Below are positions 45,836 through 57,384 of a DNA stretch of 64,000 bases, piece by piece. Numbering within the stretch: the stretch's first letter is position 1; each line of letters opens with the position of its first letter. The notes beneath the pieces are model-generated. The model made no database searches. It had not been told where the DNA came from and saw nothing but the letters and a program-made list of their open reading frames with translations. Made by a program: the position numbers and the translations under genes. Source of the DNA: Bradyrhizobium sp. WD16 (GTDB taxonomy: Bacteria > Pseudomonadota > Alphaproteobacteria > Rhizobiales > Xanthobacteraceae); contig NZ_CP028908.1 of the NCBI RefSeq assembly GCF_024181725.1, forward strand, positions 4,577,501 to 4,641,500. Reading direction: 5' to 3'.

Positions 45836-46322
45836 CAGTGGCAGTTCCGGATGCGCCGGCGGCGCTGATCTTGCGTGACATTCGCGCGCCGGGCGATCGC
45901 GAATGGAAGGCTGGTGTCCCGGTTCGATCGTTCGTAGAGCTCAACCAACCCGTCGGGGTGTATCGTCCATCGTCCCACAGCACCGCGATGCCCGGAAGTG
46001 CAGGTCGACTCGCGGCGCGAGTTGTCCAGTGAACATATCAAGAACATCGCCGCGCACCAAGAGCCGCGCATCAAGAGCCGCGCACCAAGAGATGCCTGCG
46101 CCCGGATCGGGGAGTGCAAGCATTGGGCCGCGACGAGTTCCGACGACAGCCAATGGGGTGAGTGAACCCTATGTGGTTCAGGTCGGTGCGAAGGGCAAGG
46201 GCGGCCGGTGCCGCGCCGCGCCGATAGCCGCAATGAATATCCGGGCAGGAATACCCCGGCGGCAACGGGGCCGACGAGTACCGGCAAAACGACAAGACGC
46301 CAAACGAAGAGCCGCCAAACGA
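45836..46322. other. Upstream region of uvrA with short tandem repeats
   Basis: No convincing gene is present in these 487 bases. They hold the SOS box (46031-46045) and, next to it, three tandem near-repeats of about 15 bases with the core CCGCGCACCAAGAG (46051-46092). Later CGACAAGACGCCAAACGAAG-like short repeats precede the terminator. An open frame at 45903-46469 crosses the region but has no family features. Confidence 0.5.
46031..46045. promoter_or_regulatory. LexA (SOS) box upstream of uvrA
   Basis: GAACATATCAAGAAC is a perfect GAAC-N7-GAAC, the LexA operator consensus of alphaproteobacteria. It lies 196 bases before the uvrA start. uvrA is a standard SOS gene, which supports the call. 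Confidence 0.8.
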
Positions 46323-46352
46323 AAAAGCCCGGCTCGCGGGAGCCGGGCTTTT
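46323..46352 (-). terminator. Rho-independent terminator of the outer-membrane protein gene
   Basis: A 13-bp perfect stem AAAAGCCCGGCTC / GAGCCGGGCTTTT with a GCGG loop has T runs on both strands. It lies 75 bases after the stop codon of the leftward gene at 46427-47155. Confidence 0.9.
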
Positions 46353-46426
46353 GTGGTGGTCCTGAACCGGAGTCCTCGGTGGAGAACCTCAGTCAGTATG
46401 CGTCAGGACTTCGCTCAGTACTTCGC

Positions 46427-47155
46427 TCAGTACCTGGCGACGACCGGGCCGCCCCAGTTGAAGCGGTAGTTCAGGCCGGCCTTCACGCTGTGGACGTCGT
46501 CGCGGTAGCTGACAACGCCGCCGGCGGCCGGCACCGAGATGTTGGTGGTGCCGAAGTTGTAGTACTGGTACTCGACCTTGGCCGACCAGTTCGGGGTGAA
46601 CAGGTACTCGAGGCCGGCACCGACGGTGTAACCGGTGTCCTTGCGGCTGACGGCGAAGGCGAGCGGCGCACCGGTGGCGGTGTTGAACACGTTCACGTTG
46701 TCGTTGTTGCCGCGGAAGGCGAGACCGCCCTTGGCGTACAGCAGCGCCGGACCCCAGGTGTAGCCGAGACGGCCGGTGACCGAACCGAAGTCGCTGCTGC
46801 GGCCCTGAACGGTGAACGGCACCAAGGCAGGCGGCGCGGTGAACAGCACGTTGGTGGTGTCGCGCGCGGCCCAGGTGTATTCGGCTTCGATACCGAGCAC
46901 CCAGTTCGGGGCGAACTGATAGTCAGCGCCGCCCTGCACACCGCCGGCGAACCGGCCGTCGCTGCCGTAGATGTTGTCGCTGCCGTTGAAGGCGCCACCG
47001 ATGTGACCACCGATGTAGAACCCGGTCCAGTTGTAGATCGGGGCCGGCACATAGGCCGGAGCCTTGGTGTAGGTACGGGCCGGAAGGTCGGCGGCAAAGG
47101 CCGAAGCCGTGCCCAGCGCGACCAGCGCCACGCTACCCAGCAAAATCTTCTTCAT
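46427..47155 (-). CDS. Outer-membrane beta-barrel protein (Omp25/Omp31-like)
   Basis: This 242-residue protein has a signal peptide (MKKILLGSVALVALGTASAFAA) and the alphaproteobacterial opener YNWTGFYIGGHIGGAF. Alternating strands follow (GGVQGGADYQFAPNWVLGIE, LGYTWGPALLYAKGGLAF, LEYLFTPNWSAKVEYQYYNFG), and the terminal strand NYRFNWGGPVVARY ends in an aromatic-rich residue set. It forms an 8-stranded barrel in the outer membrane. ATG 47155 follows GGAGAG. It sits between uvrA and ssb, which are commonly neighbours in this group. Confidence 0.92.
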   Translation of the reverse strand: MKKILLGSVALVALGTASAFAADLPARTYTKAPAYVPAPIYNWTGFYIGGHIGGAFNGSDNIYGSDGRFAGGVQGGADYQFAPNWVLGIEAEYTWAARDTTNVLFTAPPALVPFTVQGRSSDFGSVTGRLGYTWGPALLYAKGGLAFRGNNDNVNVFNTATGAPLAFAVSRKDTGYTVGAGLEYLFTPNWSAKVEYQYYNFGTTNISVPAAGGVVSYRDDVHSVKAGLNYRFNWGGPVVARY

Positions 47156-47437
47156 CGTTCTCTCCACTTACATCTCCGCCGCAACTGGCGGCGCAAATCC
47201 CAAGAAACAATCGTCGCAAGCGCCGATGTTGGGAACACCATAGTCCAATCCGGATCGAAAAGCCGTCTCCCAAATGCAACACCTCGTCACGAAGTGACTC
47301 CGACTAAGTTTAGGATTTGTTTAGCATATTTCCGCCGGTGGAGGCAAAATCCGCGCATCTTTTGACACATTTCGGGCAGCGCAGGCACCCTGCCGGTGCT
47401 TCAATGCCGCCCTGGCTGGTGGTTTACATCGGCGGCG

Positions 47438-47452
47438 GAACATAATAAGAAC
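47438..47452. promoter_or_regulatory. LexA (SOS) box upstream of ssb
   Basis: GAACATAATAAGAAC is a perfect GAAC-N7-GAAC operator, 167 bases before the ssb start. The remainder of 47156-47618 is a non-coding divergent region between the outer-membrane protein gene and ssb. Confidence 0.82.
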
Positions 47453-47618
47453 GATGGGCCCCGCGGTGCGATGCTGGGCGTGGAAGTGTGGATAAGGCGG
47501 CGCCGGTGGTCGCGCAGCCGAGCCGGAGCGGCGCCTGGCAGGTTATAGGGTCGGGACGGAGAACCCCGCCGCGAGCCGGCTTGGGTGTGTCGATTTGGGT
47601 GTGTGAACGGAGAGTGCG

Positions 47619-48122
47619 ATGGCGGGAAGCGTAAACAAGGTCATTCTGGTCGGTAATCTGGGCGCCGACCCCGAAATCCGGCGCACCCAGGACGGACGCC
47701 CGATCGCCAATCTGCGGATCGCCACGTCGGAAACCTGGCGCGACAAGAACACCGGTGAGCGCAAGGAAAAGACCGAGTGGCACCGCGTCGTGATCTTCAA
47801 TGAGGGGCTCTGCAAAATCGCGGAGCAGTACCTCAAGAAGGGCGCGAAGGTTTACATCGAAGGCGCTCTGCAGACACGGAAATGGACCGACCAGAGCGGA
47901 GTCGAGAAGTACTCGACCGAGGTGGTCCTGCAGGGCTTCAATTCGACTCTGACCATGCTCGATGGGCGTGGCGGCGGCGGTGGCGGTAGCTTCGCCGATG
48001 AGGGCGATTTCGGTTCCAGCGGGCCGTCCTCCGGGGCGCCGCGACGGGTGTCCTCCGGCAACCCCAGCCCCAGCCGTGGCGGCGGTGGTGGCGGCGACAT
48101 GGACGACGAGATCCCGTTCTGA
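47619..48122 (+). CDS. ssb: Single-stranded DNA-binding protein
   Basis: This 167-residue protein has the OB fold [40 protein letters not shown] and [20 protein letters not shown], a Gly-rich flexible linker, and the acidic partner-binding tip MDDEIPF. It coats ssDNA in replication, repair and recombination. The upstream SOS box suggests damage induction. A terminator follows at 48180. Confidence 0.98.
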   Translation: MAGSVNKVILVGNLGADPEIRRTQDGRPIANLRIATSETWRDKNTGERKEKTEWHRVVIFNEGLCKIAEQYLKKGAKVYIEGALQTRKWTDQSGVEKYSTEVVLQGFNSTLTMLDGRGGGGGGSFADEGDFGSSGPSSGAPRRVSSGNPSPSRGGGGGGDMDDEIPF

Positions 48123-48179
48123 CGGGGACGTTTTCCAGCGGCGGGCGTTGCGTCCGCTGATCCTTGCGCAGCAGTTTTG

Positions 48180-48216
48180 CGGCCGGCGTCGATAGCGGCG
48201 CCGGCCGTTTTGCTTT
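48180..48216 (+). terminator. Terminator after ssb
   Basis: The stem CGGCCGGCG / CGCCGGCCG has a ten-base loop and is followed by TTTTGCTTTT, 58 bases after the ssb stop. Just beyond it, a 16-base unit TCAGATTTGCTCAGCC is duplicated in tandem (about 48265-48296) across the end of marC. Confidence 0.75.
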
Positions 48217-48289
48217 TGGGGTGCTTTTGGGCTGCTTTGGGGCGGAGGCGACGCCGCTGCGCGTCAGATTTGCTCAGCCTCAGATTTGC

Positions 48290-48907
48290 TCAGCCGAAGG
48301 CGCTGCGGGCGCCGTCGAGAATGAACTGGACCGCGAGCGCGGCCAGAACGATGCCCAAAAGGCGCGACAGGACGACGTTGCCGGTGATGCCGATGGCGCG
48401 TGACACCCGCACCGCTGCCATGAAGGCGAGGGCGCAGAGCAGGCCTGTCACGGCGATGATGGCGATCAGCGATGCCAGCGCCGCCGGCGTTGCCGCCTTG
48501 CCGGCGAGAAGCAGGGTTGCGGTGATCGCGCCGGGACCGGCGATCAGCGGAATGGCGAGCGGGAAGGCGGCGACATCGCGGACGTGCTCGGCCACGGCGT
48601 CCTCGGCCTGGCGGGTGTCGCGGGCCGGGCGCCAGCCGAGCACCATGTCGAACGAAATGGCGAACAGCAGGATGCCGCCGGAGATCCGGAATGCCGGCAG
48701 CCCGATGCCCAGGCGATCCAGCAACCAGCTTCCGGCCAGCGCCGTTCCGGCGAGAATGGCGGACGCGATCGCCGCGGCGCGCAGCCCGGTGGCGTTGCGC
48801 ACACGCGGCGGCTGGTTGTCGGTGACGGCGAGGAAGGCCGGCGCGATGCCGATCGGGTCGACCACGACGAGCAGGGTGACGAGGGCGGTCAGGGCATCGT
48901 TGAGCAT
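48290..48907 (-). CDS. MarC/NAAT-family integral membrane protein
   Basis: This 205-residue protein has about six hydrophobic helices and the MarC motifs LLVVVDPIGIAPAFLAVTDN, FRISGGILLFAISFDMVLG and PLAIPLIAGPGAITATLLLA. The start ATG 48907 gives the usual length. The family was once linked to multiple antibiotic resistance, but its substrate is uncertain. Its stop codon falls inside a tandem 16-base duplication. The upstream side is filled by the module array before gyrA. Confidence 0.9.
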   Translation of the reverse strand: MLNDALTALVTLLVVVDPIGIAPAFLAVTDNQPPRVRNATGLRAAAIASAILAGTALAGSWLLDRLGIGLPAFRISGGILLFAISFDMVLGWRPARDTRQAEDAVAEHVRDVAAFPLAIPLIAGPGAITATLLLAGKAATPAALASLIAIIAVTGLLCALAFMAAVRVSRAIGITGNVVLSRLLGIVLAALAVQFILDGARSAFG

Positions 48908-49008
48908 GCGCAATGTCCTCGGCGGGCCGCCTTCCGGATGCCGAGCGATAGAGTGCCGCAAGGAGCGCCGCAAGCGGTCCGCACGGCGCTGCTGCCGAGA
49001 TCTCCCGG

Positions 49009-49664
49009 CTAGTGTGGCGTCTCGCAATTGCCTACCGCCTTCGCGGCAACCCTCTCGTAGGCAATTGCGAGACATAAGCCACACTAGCACTTTGATTTTG
49101 CTAGTGTCCTTTATGTCTCCGAATTACCGTGCGAGCGTGAGGCAAATGGAGCGGTAATTCGGAGACAGGACACTCGTGTGGCGTCTCGCAATTGCCTACC
49201 GCCTTCGCGGCAACCCTCTCGTAGGCAATTGCGAGACCTAAGCCACACTAGTGTGGTGGATCTGACGCTCGTTTCAGTATTGCAGCGAGTTCTTCGAGCG
49301 CGCGTCAGATCCAAAACCACACTAGAATCATAATGATGCTAGTGTGGCGTCTCGCAATTGCCTATGCCTTTGCGGCAAGCCTCTCATAGGCAATTGCGAG
49401 ACATAAGCCACACTAGCTTTTTGATTTTGCTAGTGTCCCGATGTCTCCGAATGACCGTGCGAGGGTGAGGCAAACGAAGCGGTAATTCGGAGACGGGACA
49501 CTAGTGTCCCCTTGTTTCCAACGTTCGTATGAGCGCCTGCTGCAATGGGGTACGAACGTTGGAAACAGGACACTCGCACTCTGATTTTGCTAGTGTCCCT
49601 ATGTCTCCGAATGACCGTGCGAGTGCGAGGCAAACGTAGCGGTAATTCGGAGACAGGACACTAG
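49009..49664. repeat. Array of eight CTAG-joined palindromic modules
   Basis: In order: B 49009-49087, linker, A 49101-49174, B 49174-49251, C 49248-49325, linker, B 49339-49416, linker, A 49430-49504, D 49501-49576, linker, A 49590-49664. Neighbours share their CTAG (twice mutated to CTCG) or are joined by 12-13 base linkers of two types: CACTTTGATTTTG/CTTTTTGATTTTG and AATCATAATGATG. Each module is a long stem with an asymmetric loop. The array fills the marC-gyrA divergent gap and ends 117 bases before gyrA. Confidence 0.9.
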
Positions 49665-49780
49665 CGATAAGCAGCTGACTTAATTGGATTTTATAGGCCG
49701 TTTCGGCGGCGAAAGGGGTTGGTGCGGGGCTCTGAATCGCCTATATCTCCCGGACTGATTCGTCGTGGGGATTTTTGCGT

Positions 49781-52525
<2,745 letters not shown>

Positions 52526-52553
52526 CGAGCGCCGGACGAGCCGCGCTCGGCAA

Positions 52554-52583
52554 GAAGCCGCCCGAGGGCATCCGGGCGGCTTC
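52554..52583 (+). terminator. Strong hairpin after gyrA
   Basis: A perfect 11-bp stem GAAGCCGCCCG / CGGGCGGCTTC with an eight-base loop lies 28 bases after the gyrA stop. There is no T run, so it may be a partial terminator or an mRNA-stabilising hairpin. Confidence 0.4.
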
Positions 52584-52735
52584 GAAACCAAAAACGGCCG
52601 TCTTCGGCGGCGTTGCGGTCGGCGGCGCGCCGTGGTTTGGCAAGCCACTGAATATCAATAGAAAACACCCGCGCCGCGGCCGGGCGAGGGGCTGCGGCGC
52701 TTGCGGGCGGTGAGGAGGCGCGGTAGACCGAAAGC

Positions 52736-53236
52736 ATGTCGCGCATCGCCCTTTACCCCGGGTCGTTCGATCCCGTCACCAACGGCCACCTCGACGTGGT
52801 GCGCCAGACCGTTCGCCTGGTCGATCGCCTTGTGGTGGCGATCGGGATCCATCCCGGCAAGACGCCGCTGTTCAGCCCCGCCGAGCGGCTGGACATGATC
52901 AGCGAGGTGTTCGCGCCGCTGGCGGCCAAGGCCGGCTGCGAGGTGGAATGCGTCACCTACGACGACCTCGCCGTCACGGCGGCCCAGCGCGCCGGCGCCA
53001 CCATTCTCATTCGCGGCCTGCGGGACGGCACCGACATGGACTATGAGATGCAGATGGCAGGCATGAACGAGACCATGGCGCCGGACGTGCAGACGGTGTT
53101 TCTGCCGGCATCCCCCATGGTCCGCCCGATCACCGCCACACTGGTGCGTCAGATCGCCAGTATGGGGGGCGACGTGTCGAACTTCGTGCCCCCGGTGGTC
53201 GCGGCCCGGCTGAAGGACAAATTCGCCCGCGGCTGA
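52736..53236 (+). CDS. coaD: Phosphopantetheine adenylyltransferase
   Basis: This 166-residue enzyme of coenzyme A synthesis transfers AMP from ATP to 4'-phosphopantetheine. The nucleotidyltransferase motif is [18 protein letters not shown] (T/HxGH type), with [37 protein letters not shown] and the C-terminal [20 protein letters not shown]. Full length. Its place after gyrA is normal in this group. Confidence 0.97.
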   Translation: MSRIALYPGSFDPVTNGHLDVVRQTVRLVDRLVVAIGIHPGKTPLFSPAERLDMISEVFAPLAAKAGCEVECVTYDDLAVTAAQRAGATILIRGLRDGTDMDYEMQMAGMNETMAPDVQTVFLPASPMVRPITATLVRQIASMGGDVSNFVPPVVAARLKDKFARG

Positions 53237-53300
53237 TCGCCAAAAGCCTGGTCCCGCCGCGTCTTCCCGCAACCCGTTTCCCGAAGCTTCTGGAGCTCTC

Positions 53301-53843
53301 ATGATCCGAATTCTCGCCGTTCTCGCCGCGCTGGTCTGCGCTGCGCCCGCGCTGGCGCAATCGCTGCCCGCCAACCTCGACAAGCAGAATGCGATCGTGA
53401 TCGACACCAACAAGGGCCGCATCGTCGTCCGGCTGCGGCCGGACCTCGCGCCGAAGCATGCGGAGCGCATCAAGCTCCTGGCGCGCGAGGGCTATTACAA
53501 CAACGTGCCGTTCCATCGGGTGATCGAAGGCTTCATGGCCCAGACCGGCGACGGTCAGAACTTCAACGGCACCGGCGGTTCGAAATATCCGAATCTGTCG
53601 GCTGAATTCACCCCGACGCCGTTCACGCGCGGCGTCGTCGGCATGGCCCGCGCGGCGTCGCCGGATTCGGCGAATTCGCAGTTCTTCATCATGTTCGCCG
53701 ACGGCTCCTTCCTCAACGGGAAGTACACGGTGGTCGGCGAAGTCGTGTCGGGGATGGACGTTGTCGACAAGCTCAAGCGCGGCGAGCCGGTGGCCGACCC
53801 TGACAAGATGGTCAAGGTGCAGGTCGCTTCCGACATCAAGTGA
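53301..53843 (+). CDS. Periplasmic cyclophilin-type peptidyl-prolyl isomerase
   Basis: This 180-residue protein has a signal peptide (MIRILAVLAALVCAAPALAQ) and a cyclophilin domain: [60 protein letters not shown]. It speeds proline isomerisation during folding of exported proteins. It is paired with the cytoplasmic homologue two genes on. Its stop is one base before the GTG start of the next gene. Confidence 0.95.
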   Translation: MIRILAVLAALVCAAPALAQSLPANLDKQNAIVIDTNKGRIVVRLRPDLAPKHAERIKLLAREGYYNNVPFHRVIEGFMAQTGDGQNFNGTGGSKYPNLSAEFTPTPFTRGVVGMARAASPDSANSQFFIMFADGSFLNGKYTVVGEVVSGMDVVDKLKRGEPVADPDKMVKVQVASDIK

Positions 53844-53844
53844 C

Positions 53845-54252
53845 GTGGTGCGGCGGCTCGTCGTCGCGAGCCTGCTGGCGCTCGGCGCCTCTTCGGCGTG
53901 CGTGGCCGGGGAGGCTCCCCGGATCAATACCCTCGGCGGCCTCGTCACCCGGCTGGGCAGCTGCATCAAGCCGCCGCCCACGGCACGCAGCGCGCCGGGC
54001 ATGGAGATCACCGTCGTCCTGGCCTTCCGGCGCAATGGCGAGATCCTGGGCCGGCCGCGGGTGACCTACGAGACGCCGGGCGCCAGCGATGACGACCGGC
54101 TGGCCTGGCGCACGGCCATCATGGAGGCCATCGAGCGCTGTACGCCGTTGCCGTTGTCCGACGGCCTCGGAGCCGCACTGGCCGGGCGGCCGCTGCGCAT
54201 CAAATTCGACGGACGACACCTGAAGACCGCAAGCTTGACGTCGAACGCTTGA
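53845..54252 (+). CDS. Exported hypothetical protein with TonB/TolA C-terminal-like fold
   Basis: The protein has 135 residues from a GTG at 53845 (a second GTG follows). It has a signal peptide (RRLVVASLLALGASSACVAG). The segment MEITVVLAFRRNGEILGRPR, RTAIMEAIERCTPLPLSDGL and LRIKFDG resembles TonB/TolA C-terminal domains, and the two Cys (SCIKPP and RCTPLP) are spaced for a disulfide as in TolA. It lies between two cyclophilin genes, nearly overlapping both, so it is co-translated with them. No specific role is known to me. Confidence 0.75.
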   Translation: MVRRLVVASLLALGASSACVAGEAPRINTLGGLVTRLGSCIKPPPTARSAPGMEITVVLAFRRNGEILGRPRVTYETPGASDDDRLAWRTAIMEAIERCTPLPLSDGLGAALAGRPLRIKFDGRHLKTASLTSNA

Positions 54253-54281
54253 GGACAGAAATCAACCTGAAAGGAAATGTC

Positions 54282-54743
54282 ATGGCAGATACCGAGAACA
54301 CGCTGATCCTGGAAACCACCCAGGGCCCGGTCACCATCGAGATGCGGCCGGATCTCGCCCCCAACCATGTCGCCCGCATCAAGGAGCTGGTGCGCGAGGG
54401 CTTCTATGATGGCATCGTCTTCCATCGCGTGATCGAGGGCTTCATGGCCCAGACCGGCTGCCCGCATGGTACCGGCACCGGTGGCTCCGGCCAGAAGCTC
54501 AAGGCCGAGTTCAACAAGGAGCCGCATGTCCGCGGCACGGCCTCGATGGCCCGCGCCGCCAACCCGGATTCCGGCGACAGCCAGTTCTTCATCTGCTTCG
54601 ACGATGCCAGCTTTCTCGACGGCCAGTACACGGTCTGGGGCAAGGTGACCTCCGGCATGGAAAACGTCGACAAGATCAAGCGCGGCGAGCCGGTCCAGAA
54701 TCCGGACAAGATCGTCAAGGCCCGGATGGCGCTCGACGCCTGA
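54282..54743 (+). CDS. ppiB: Cytoplasmic cyclophilin-type peptidyl-prolyl isomerase
   Basis: This 153-residue protein has no signal peptide. The cyclophilin motifs are [56 protein letters not shown] and [21 protein letters not shown] chose ATG 54282 because AAGGAAA lies five bases before it; an earlier frame start lacks this. A GC-rich hairpin follows before queA. Confidence 0.95.
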   Translation: MADTENTLILETTQGPVTIEMRPDLAPNHVARIKELVREGFYDGIVFHRVIEGFMAQTGCPHGTGTGGSGQKLKAEFNKEPHVRGTASMARAANPDSGDSQFFICFDDASFLDGQYTVWGKVTSGMENVDKIKRGEPVQNPDKIVKARMALDA

Positions 54744-54752
54744 TCGCGGCAA

Positions 54753-54778
54753 GTCGTGCCGGGATCACCCGGCACGAC
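54753..54778 (+). terminator. Hairpin between ppiB and queA
   Basis: A perfect 11-bp stem GTCGTGCCGGG / CCCGGCACGAC with an ATCA loop starts nine bases after the ppiB stop. There is no T run, so termination may be partial or Rho-assisted. Confidence 0.4.
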
Positions 54779-54805
54779 GCCTCTTCCTGGCGCCGGCCCC
54801 GACCC

Positions 54806-55891
54806 ATGCGTACCGAACTCTTCGACTTCGACCTGCCGGCGGACCGCGTCGCACTGCGCCCCGCGGAGCCGCGGGATTCGGCGCGTCTGCTGGTGGTGCA
54901 GGCCGATGGCGCGCTGAGCGACCGGATCGTCTCCGACCTGCCGGCTTGCCTTGAGCCGGGTGACGCCCTGGTGGTCAACGACACCAAAGTGATTGCCGCC
55001 CAGCTTCGCGGCCGCCGCATCGGCCGCGAGGTCGAGGCCAAGATCGAGGCAACGCTGATCAAGCGCCTCGATGGCTCGCGCTGGCAGGCCCTGGTCAAGC
55101 CGGCGAAAAAACTCCTCCCCGGCGACACCGTGCGCTTCGGCAACGAGGGCCGGGTCTGCCTGCTCGGGAATCTCGACGCCACCGTCGAAGCCAAGGGCGA
55201 TGCCGGCGAGGTGACCTTCGCCTTCAGCTTTCATGGCCCGGTGCTCGACCAGGCCATCGCCGACGTCGGCGCGCCGCCGCTGCCGCCCTATATCGCCGGG
55301 CGGCGCGCCCCGGATGCGCGCGACGCCGAAGACTACCAGACGATGTTCGCAAGCCAGGAGGGCGCCGTGGCGGCGCCGACCGCCGGCCTGCACTTCACGC
55401 CGGCGCTCGAGGCTGCGCTGATGGAGCGCGGCATCACGCTCCACCGCGTCACGCTCCATGTCGGCGCCGGCACGTTCCTGCCGGTCAAGGCCGAGGATAC
55501 CGCCGACCACCGCATGCACGCGGAATGGGGCATGATCTCCCCCGACACGGCCGCGGCGCTCAATGCCGTCCACGCGCGCGGCGGCCGCATCGTCGCCGTC
55601 GGCACCACCTCGCTGCGCCTGATCGAAAGCGCGACGCGGCCGGACGGGGTGATCGAGCCTTTTGCCGGCGAGACCGCGATCTTCATCACGCCGGGCTACC
55701 GTTTTCGCGCCGTCGACGTGCTGATGACCAATTTCCACCTGCCGCGTTCGACCTTGTTCATGCTGGTGTCGGCCTTCAGCGGCCTTCCCGCCATGAAGCG
55801 CGCTTACGCCCACGCCATTGCCCGGGGCTACCGTTTCTATTCCTACGGCGACGCCTCGTTGCTGTTCCGCGCCGATGCCGTCCCCCAGTGA
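54806..55891 (+). CDS. queA: S-adenosylmethionine:tRNA ribosyltransferase-isomerase
   Basis: This 361-residue enzyme adds the ribosyl part of SAM to preQ1 in tRNA, making epoxyqueuosine. Motifs include the start [43 protein letters not shown]-type [52 protein letters not shown] and [17 protein letters not shown]. It is adjacent to tgt, the preceding step of the same pathway, 13 bases apart. Confidence 0.97.
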   Translation: MRTELFDFDLPADRVALRPAEPRDSARLLVVQADGALSDRIVSDLPACLEPGDALVVNDTKVIAAQLRGRRIGREVEAKIEATLIKRLDGSRWQALVKPAKKLLPGDTVRFGNEGRVCLLGNLDATVEAKGDAGEVTFAFSFHGPVLDQAIADVGAPPLPPYIAGRRAPDARDAEDYQTMFASQEGAVAAPTAGLHFTPALEAALMERGITLHRVTLHVGAGTFLPVKAEDTADHRMHAEWGMISPDTAAALNAVHARGGRIVAVGTTSLRLIESATRPDGVIEPFAGETAIFITPGYRFRAVDVLMTNFHLPRSTLFMLVSAFSGLPAMKRAYAHAIARGYRFYSYGDASLLFRADAVPQ

Positions 55892-55904
55892 GCCCTGTTC
55901 CCGG

Positions 55905-57038
55905 ATGACTCTTGCCAACCATTTCACGCTTGTCGCCACGGATGGTGCCGCGCGTACCGGCGTGCTGCAGACCCCGCACGGCGCGGTGCGGACGCCGGCC
56001 TTCATGCCGGTCGGCACCCAGGGGGCGATGAAGGGGGTGCACTGGCGCGACGTCCGCGACGCCGGTGCCGACATCGTGCTCGGCAACACCTACCATCTGA
56101 TGCTGCGGCCGGGCGCGGAGCGCATCGCCGCCCTCGGCGGCCTGCAGACCTTCACCGGCTGGCGCGGGCCGATGTTGACGGATTCCGGCGGCTTCCAGGT
56201 GATGTCGCTGGCGCAGCTGCGCAAGGTGACGGAGCAGGGCGTGACGTTCCGCTCCCATATCGACGGCGCCTCGCTGGCGCTGTCGCCGGAGCGGGCGATC
56301 GAGGTGCAGGGCCTGTTCGGCTCGGACATCGCCATGCAGCTCGACGAATGCGTGCGGCTGCCGGCCGAGCGCGCCGACATCGAGCGCGCCATGCAGCTGT
56401 CGCTGCGCTGGGCGCAGCGCTGCCGCCGGGCCTTCGAGAACGCGCCCGGCGGGCGCATGCTGTTCGGCATCGTCCAGGGCGGCGACATCGGCGAGCTGCG
56501 CCGGCAGAGCGCCGCGGCGCTGGTCGACATCGGCTTCCACGGCTACGCCATCGGCGGGCTTGCCGTCGGCGAGCCGCAGCAGGTGATGCTGGCGATGATC
56601 GAGGAGGCGGCTCCGCTGCTGCCGGCCGAGCGGCCGCGCTATCTGATGGGGGTCGGCACGCCCGACGACATCCTGCAATCGGTCGGGCGCGGCGTCGACA
56701 TGTTCGACTGCGTCATGCCGACCCGCAACGGCCGCCACGGCGTCGCCTTCACCCGCTTCGGCTCGGTCAACCTGCGCAATGCCCGCCACGCCGACGATCC
56801 ACGGCCGCTCGACGAGGAGAGCCCATGGCCGGCGGCACGGAATTATTCCCGGGCCTATCTCCATCACCTGATCAAGGCCGGGGAGACGCTCGGCGCCATG
56901 CTGCTGTCCGAGATCAACATCGCCTATTATCAGAGTCTGACCGCCGGCATGCGCGAGGCGATCGCCGCCGGGCGCTTCGCCGAATTCGCCGAACGCACCC
57001 GCGCCGACTGGGCGCGCGGCGATATTGCGCCGCGCTGA
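55905..57038 (+). CDS. tgt: tRNA-guanine transglycosylase (zinc site degenerate)
   Basis: This 377-residue enzyme exchanges guanine 34 of certain tRNAs for preQ1. Catalytic motifs are present: Asp93 in [11 protein letters not shown] and nucleophile Asp268 in [16 protein letters not shown], plus [12 protein letters not shown]. The structural zinc site is not: where E. coli has [17 protein letters not shown] this protein has [17 protein letters not shown] (Ser306, Trp308, Ala311), and the fourth ligand His is Ile337 (SEINIAYYQ). ATG 55905 gives the normal family start [14 protein letters not shown]. It follows queA in the same operon. Confidence 0.95.
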   Translation: MTLANHFTLVATDGAARTGVLQTPHGAVRTPAFMPVGTQGAMKGVHWRDVRDAGADIVLGNTYHLMLRPGAERIAALGGLQTFTGWRGPMLTDSGGFQVMSLAQLRKVTEQGVTFRSHIDGASLALSPERAIEVQGLFGSDIAMQLDECVRLPAERADIERAMQLSLRWAQRCRRAFENAPGGRMLFGIVQGGDIGELRRQSAAALVDIGFHGYAIGGLAVGEPQQVMLAMIEEAAPLLPAERPRYLMGVGTPDDILQSVGRGVDMFDCVMPTRNGRHGVAFTRFGSVNLRNARHADDPRPLDEESPWPAARNYSRAYLHHLIKAGETLGAMLLSEINIAYYQSLTAGMREAIAAGRFAEFAERTRADWARGDIAPR

Positions 57039-57156
57039 CCGTTCCCCTTGTCGTGAAACGCCTGATTGTGAAGGCGCGCGAACGGCGACTCTCGCCGTTC
57101 CGAAGCGGCGTGGCTGAACGAAGCTGTTCAGTCGCGAGAGTTCTGTCGCGAGTTGC

Positions 57157-57384
57157 TCAATTGCACCTGAGCCCGAGCGAATGCTCGGTGACAAAGCCGT
57201 AGCCGCAGGTTTCACAGCTCCACAGATAGCGAACCATGTTGTCGGGCAGGAAAGCCGAGGCTTCGGCCGCGACCATGGTGTCGGCGCAGACGGCGCAGGT
57301 CGGCAGCTCGCGTTCGCGCGGCGCCGGACGGGGCGATCTGGACCACATGACTTCCGACACAACAACTTCAGAGAGTCCCGACAT
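57157..57384 (-). CDS. Small zinc-ribbon protein
   Basis: This 75-residue protein has two CxxC knuckles, CAVCADTM and CETCGYGFVTEH, 26 residues apart, forming a likely zinc ribbon, and a Pro/Arg-rich N-terminal part (RSPRPAPRERELPTC). CAGGAGG lies six bases before the ATG. Similar short proteins occur widely in Bradyrhizobium-type genomes (from memory); function unknown. It stands alone, opposite to its neighbours. Confidence 0.8.
   Translation of the reverse strand: MSGLSEVVVSEVMWSRSPRPAPRERELPTCAVCADTMVAAEASAFLPDNMVRYLWSCETCGYGFVTEHSLGLRCN

Noticed and set aside
45934-45945. GTTCGATCGTTC before uvrA as SOS box
   Set aside because: The half sites are separated by four bases, not seven; the true GAAC-N7-GAAC lies at 46031-46045.
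45903-46469. Protein-coding gene upstream of uvrA
   Set aside because: The Arg/Pro-rich frame crosses a terminator, tandem repeats and the end of the outer-membrane protein gene; no family features.
49009-49664. Possible CRISPR array
   Set aside because: Units are long inverted repeats of four different sequences, with short linkers that recur; there are no unique spacers of regular length and no cas genes.
49009-49664. Possible integron attC array
   Set aside because: The modules lack the GTTRRRY core sites and enclose no cassette genes; no integrase is nearby.
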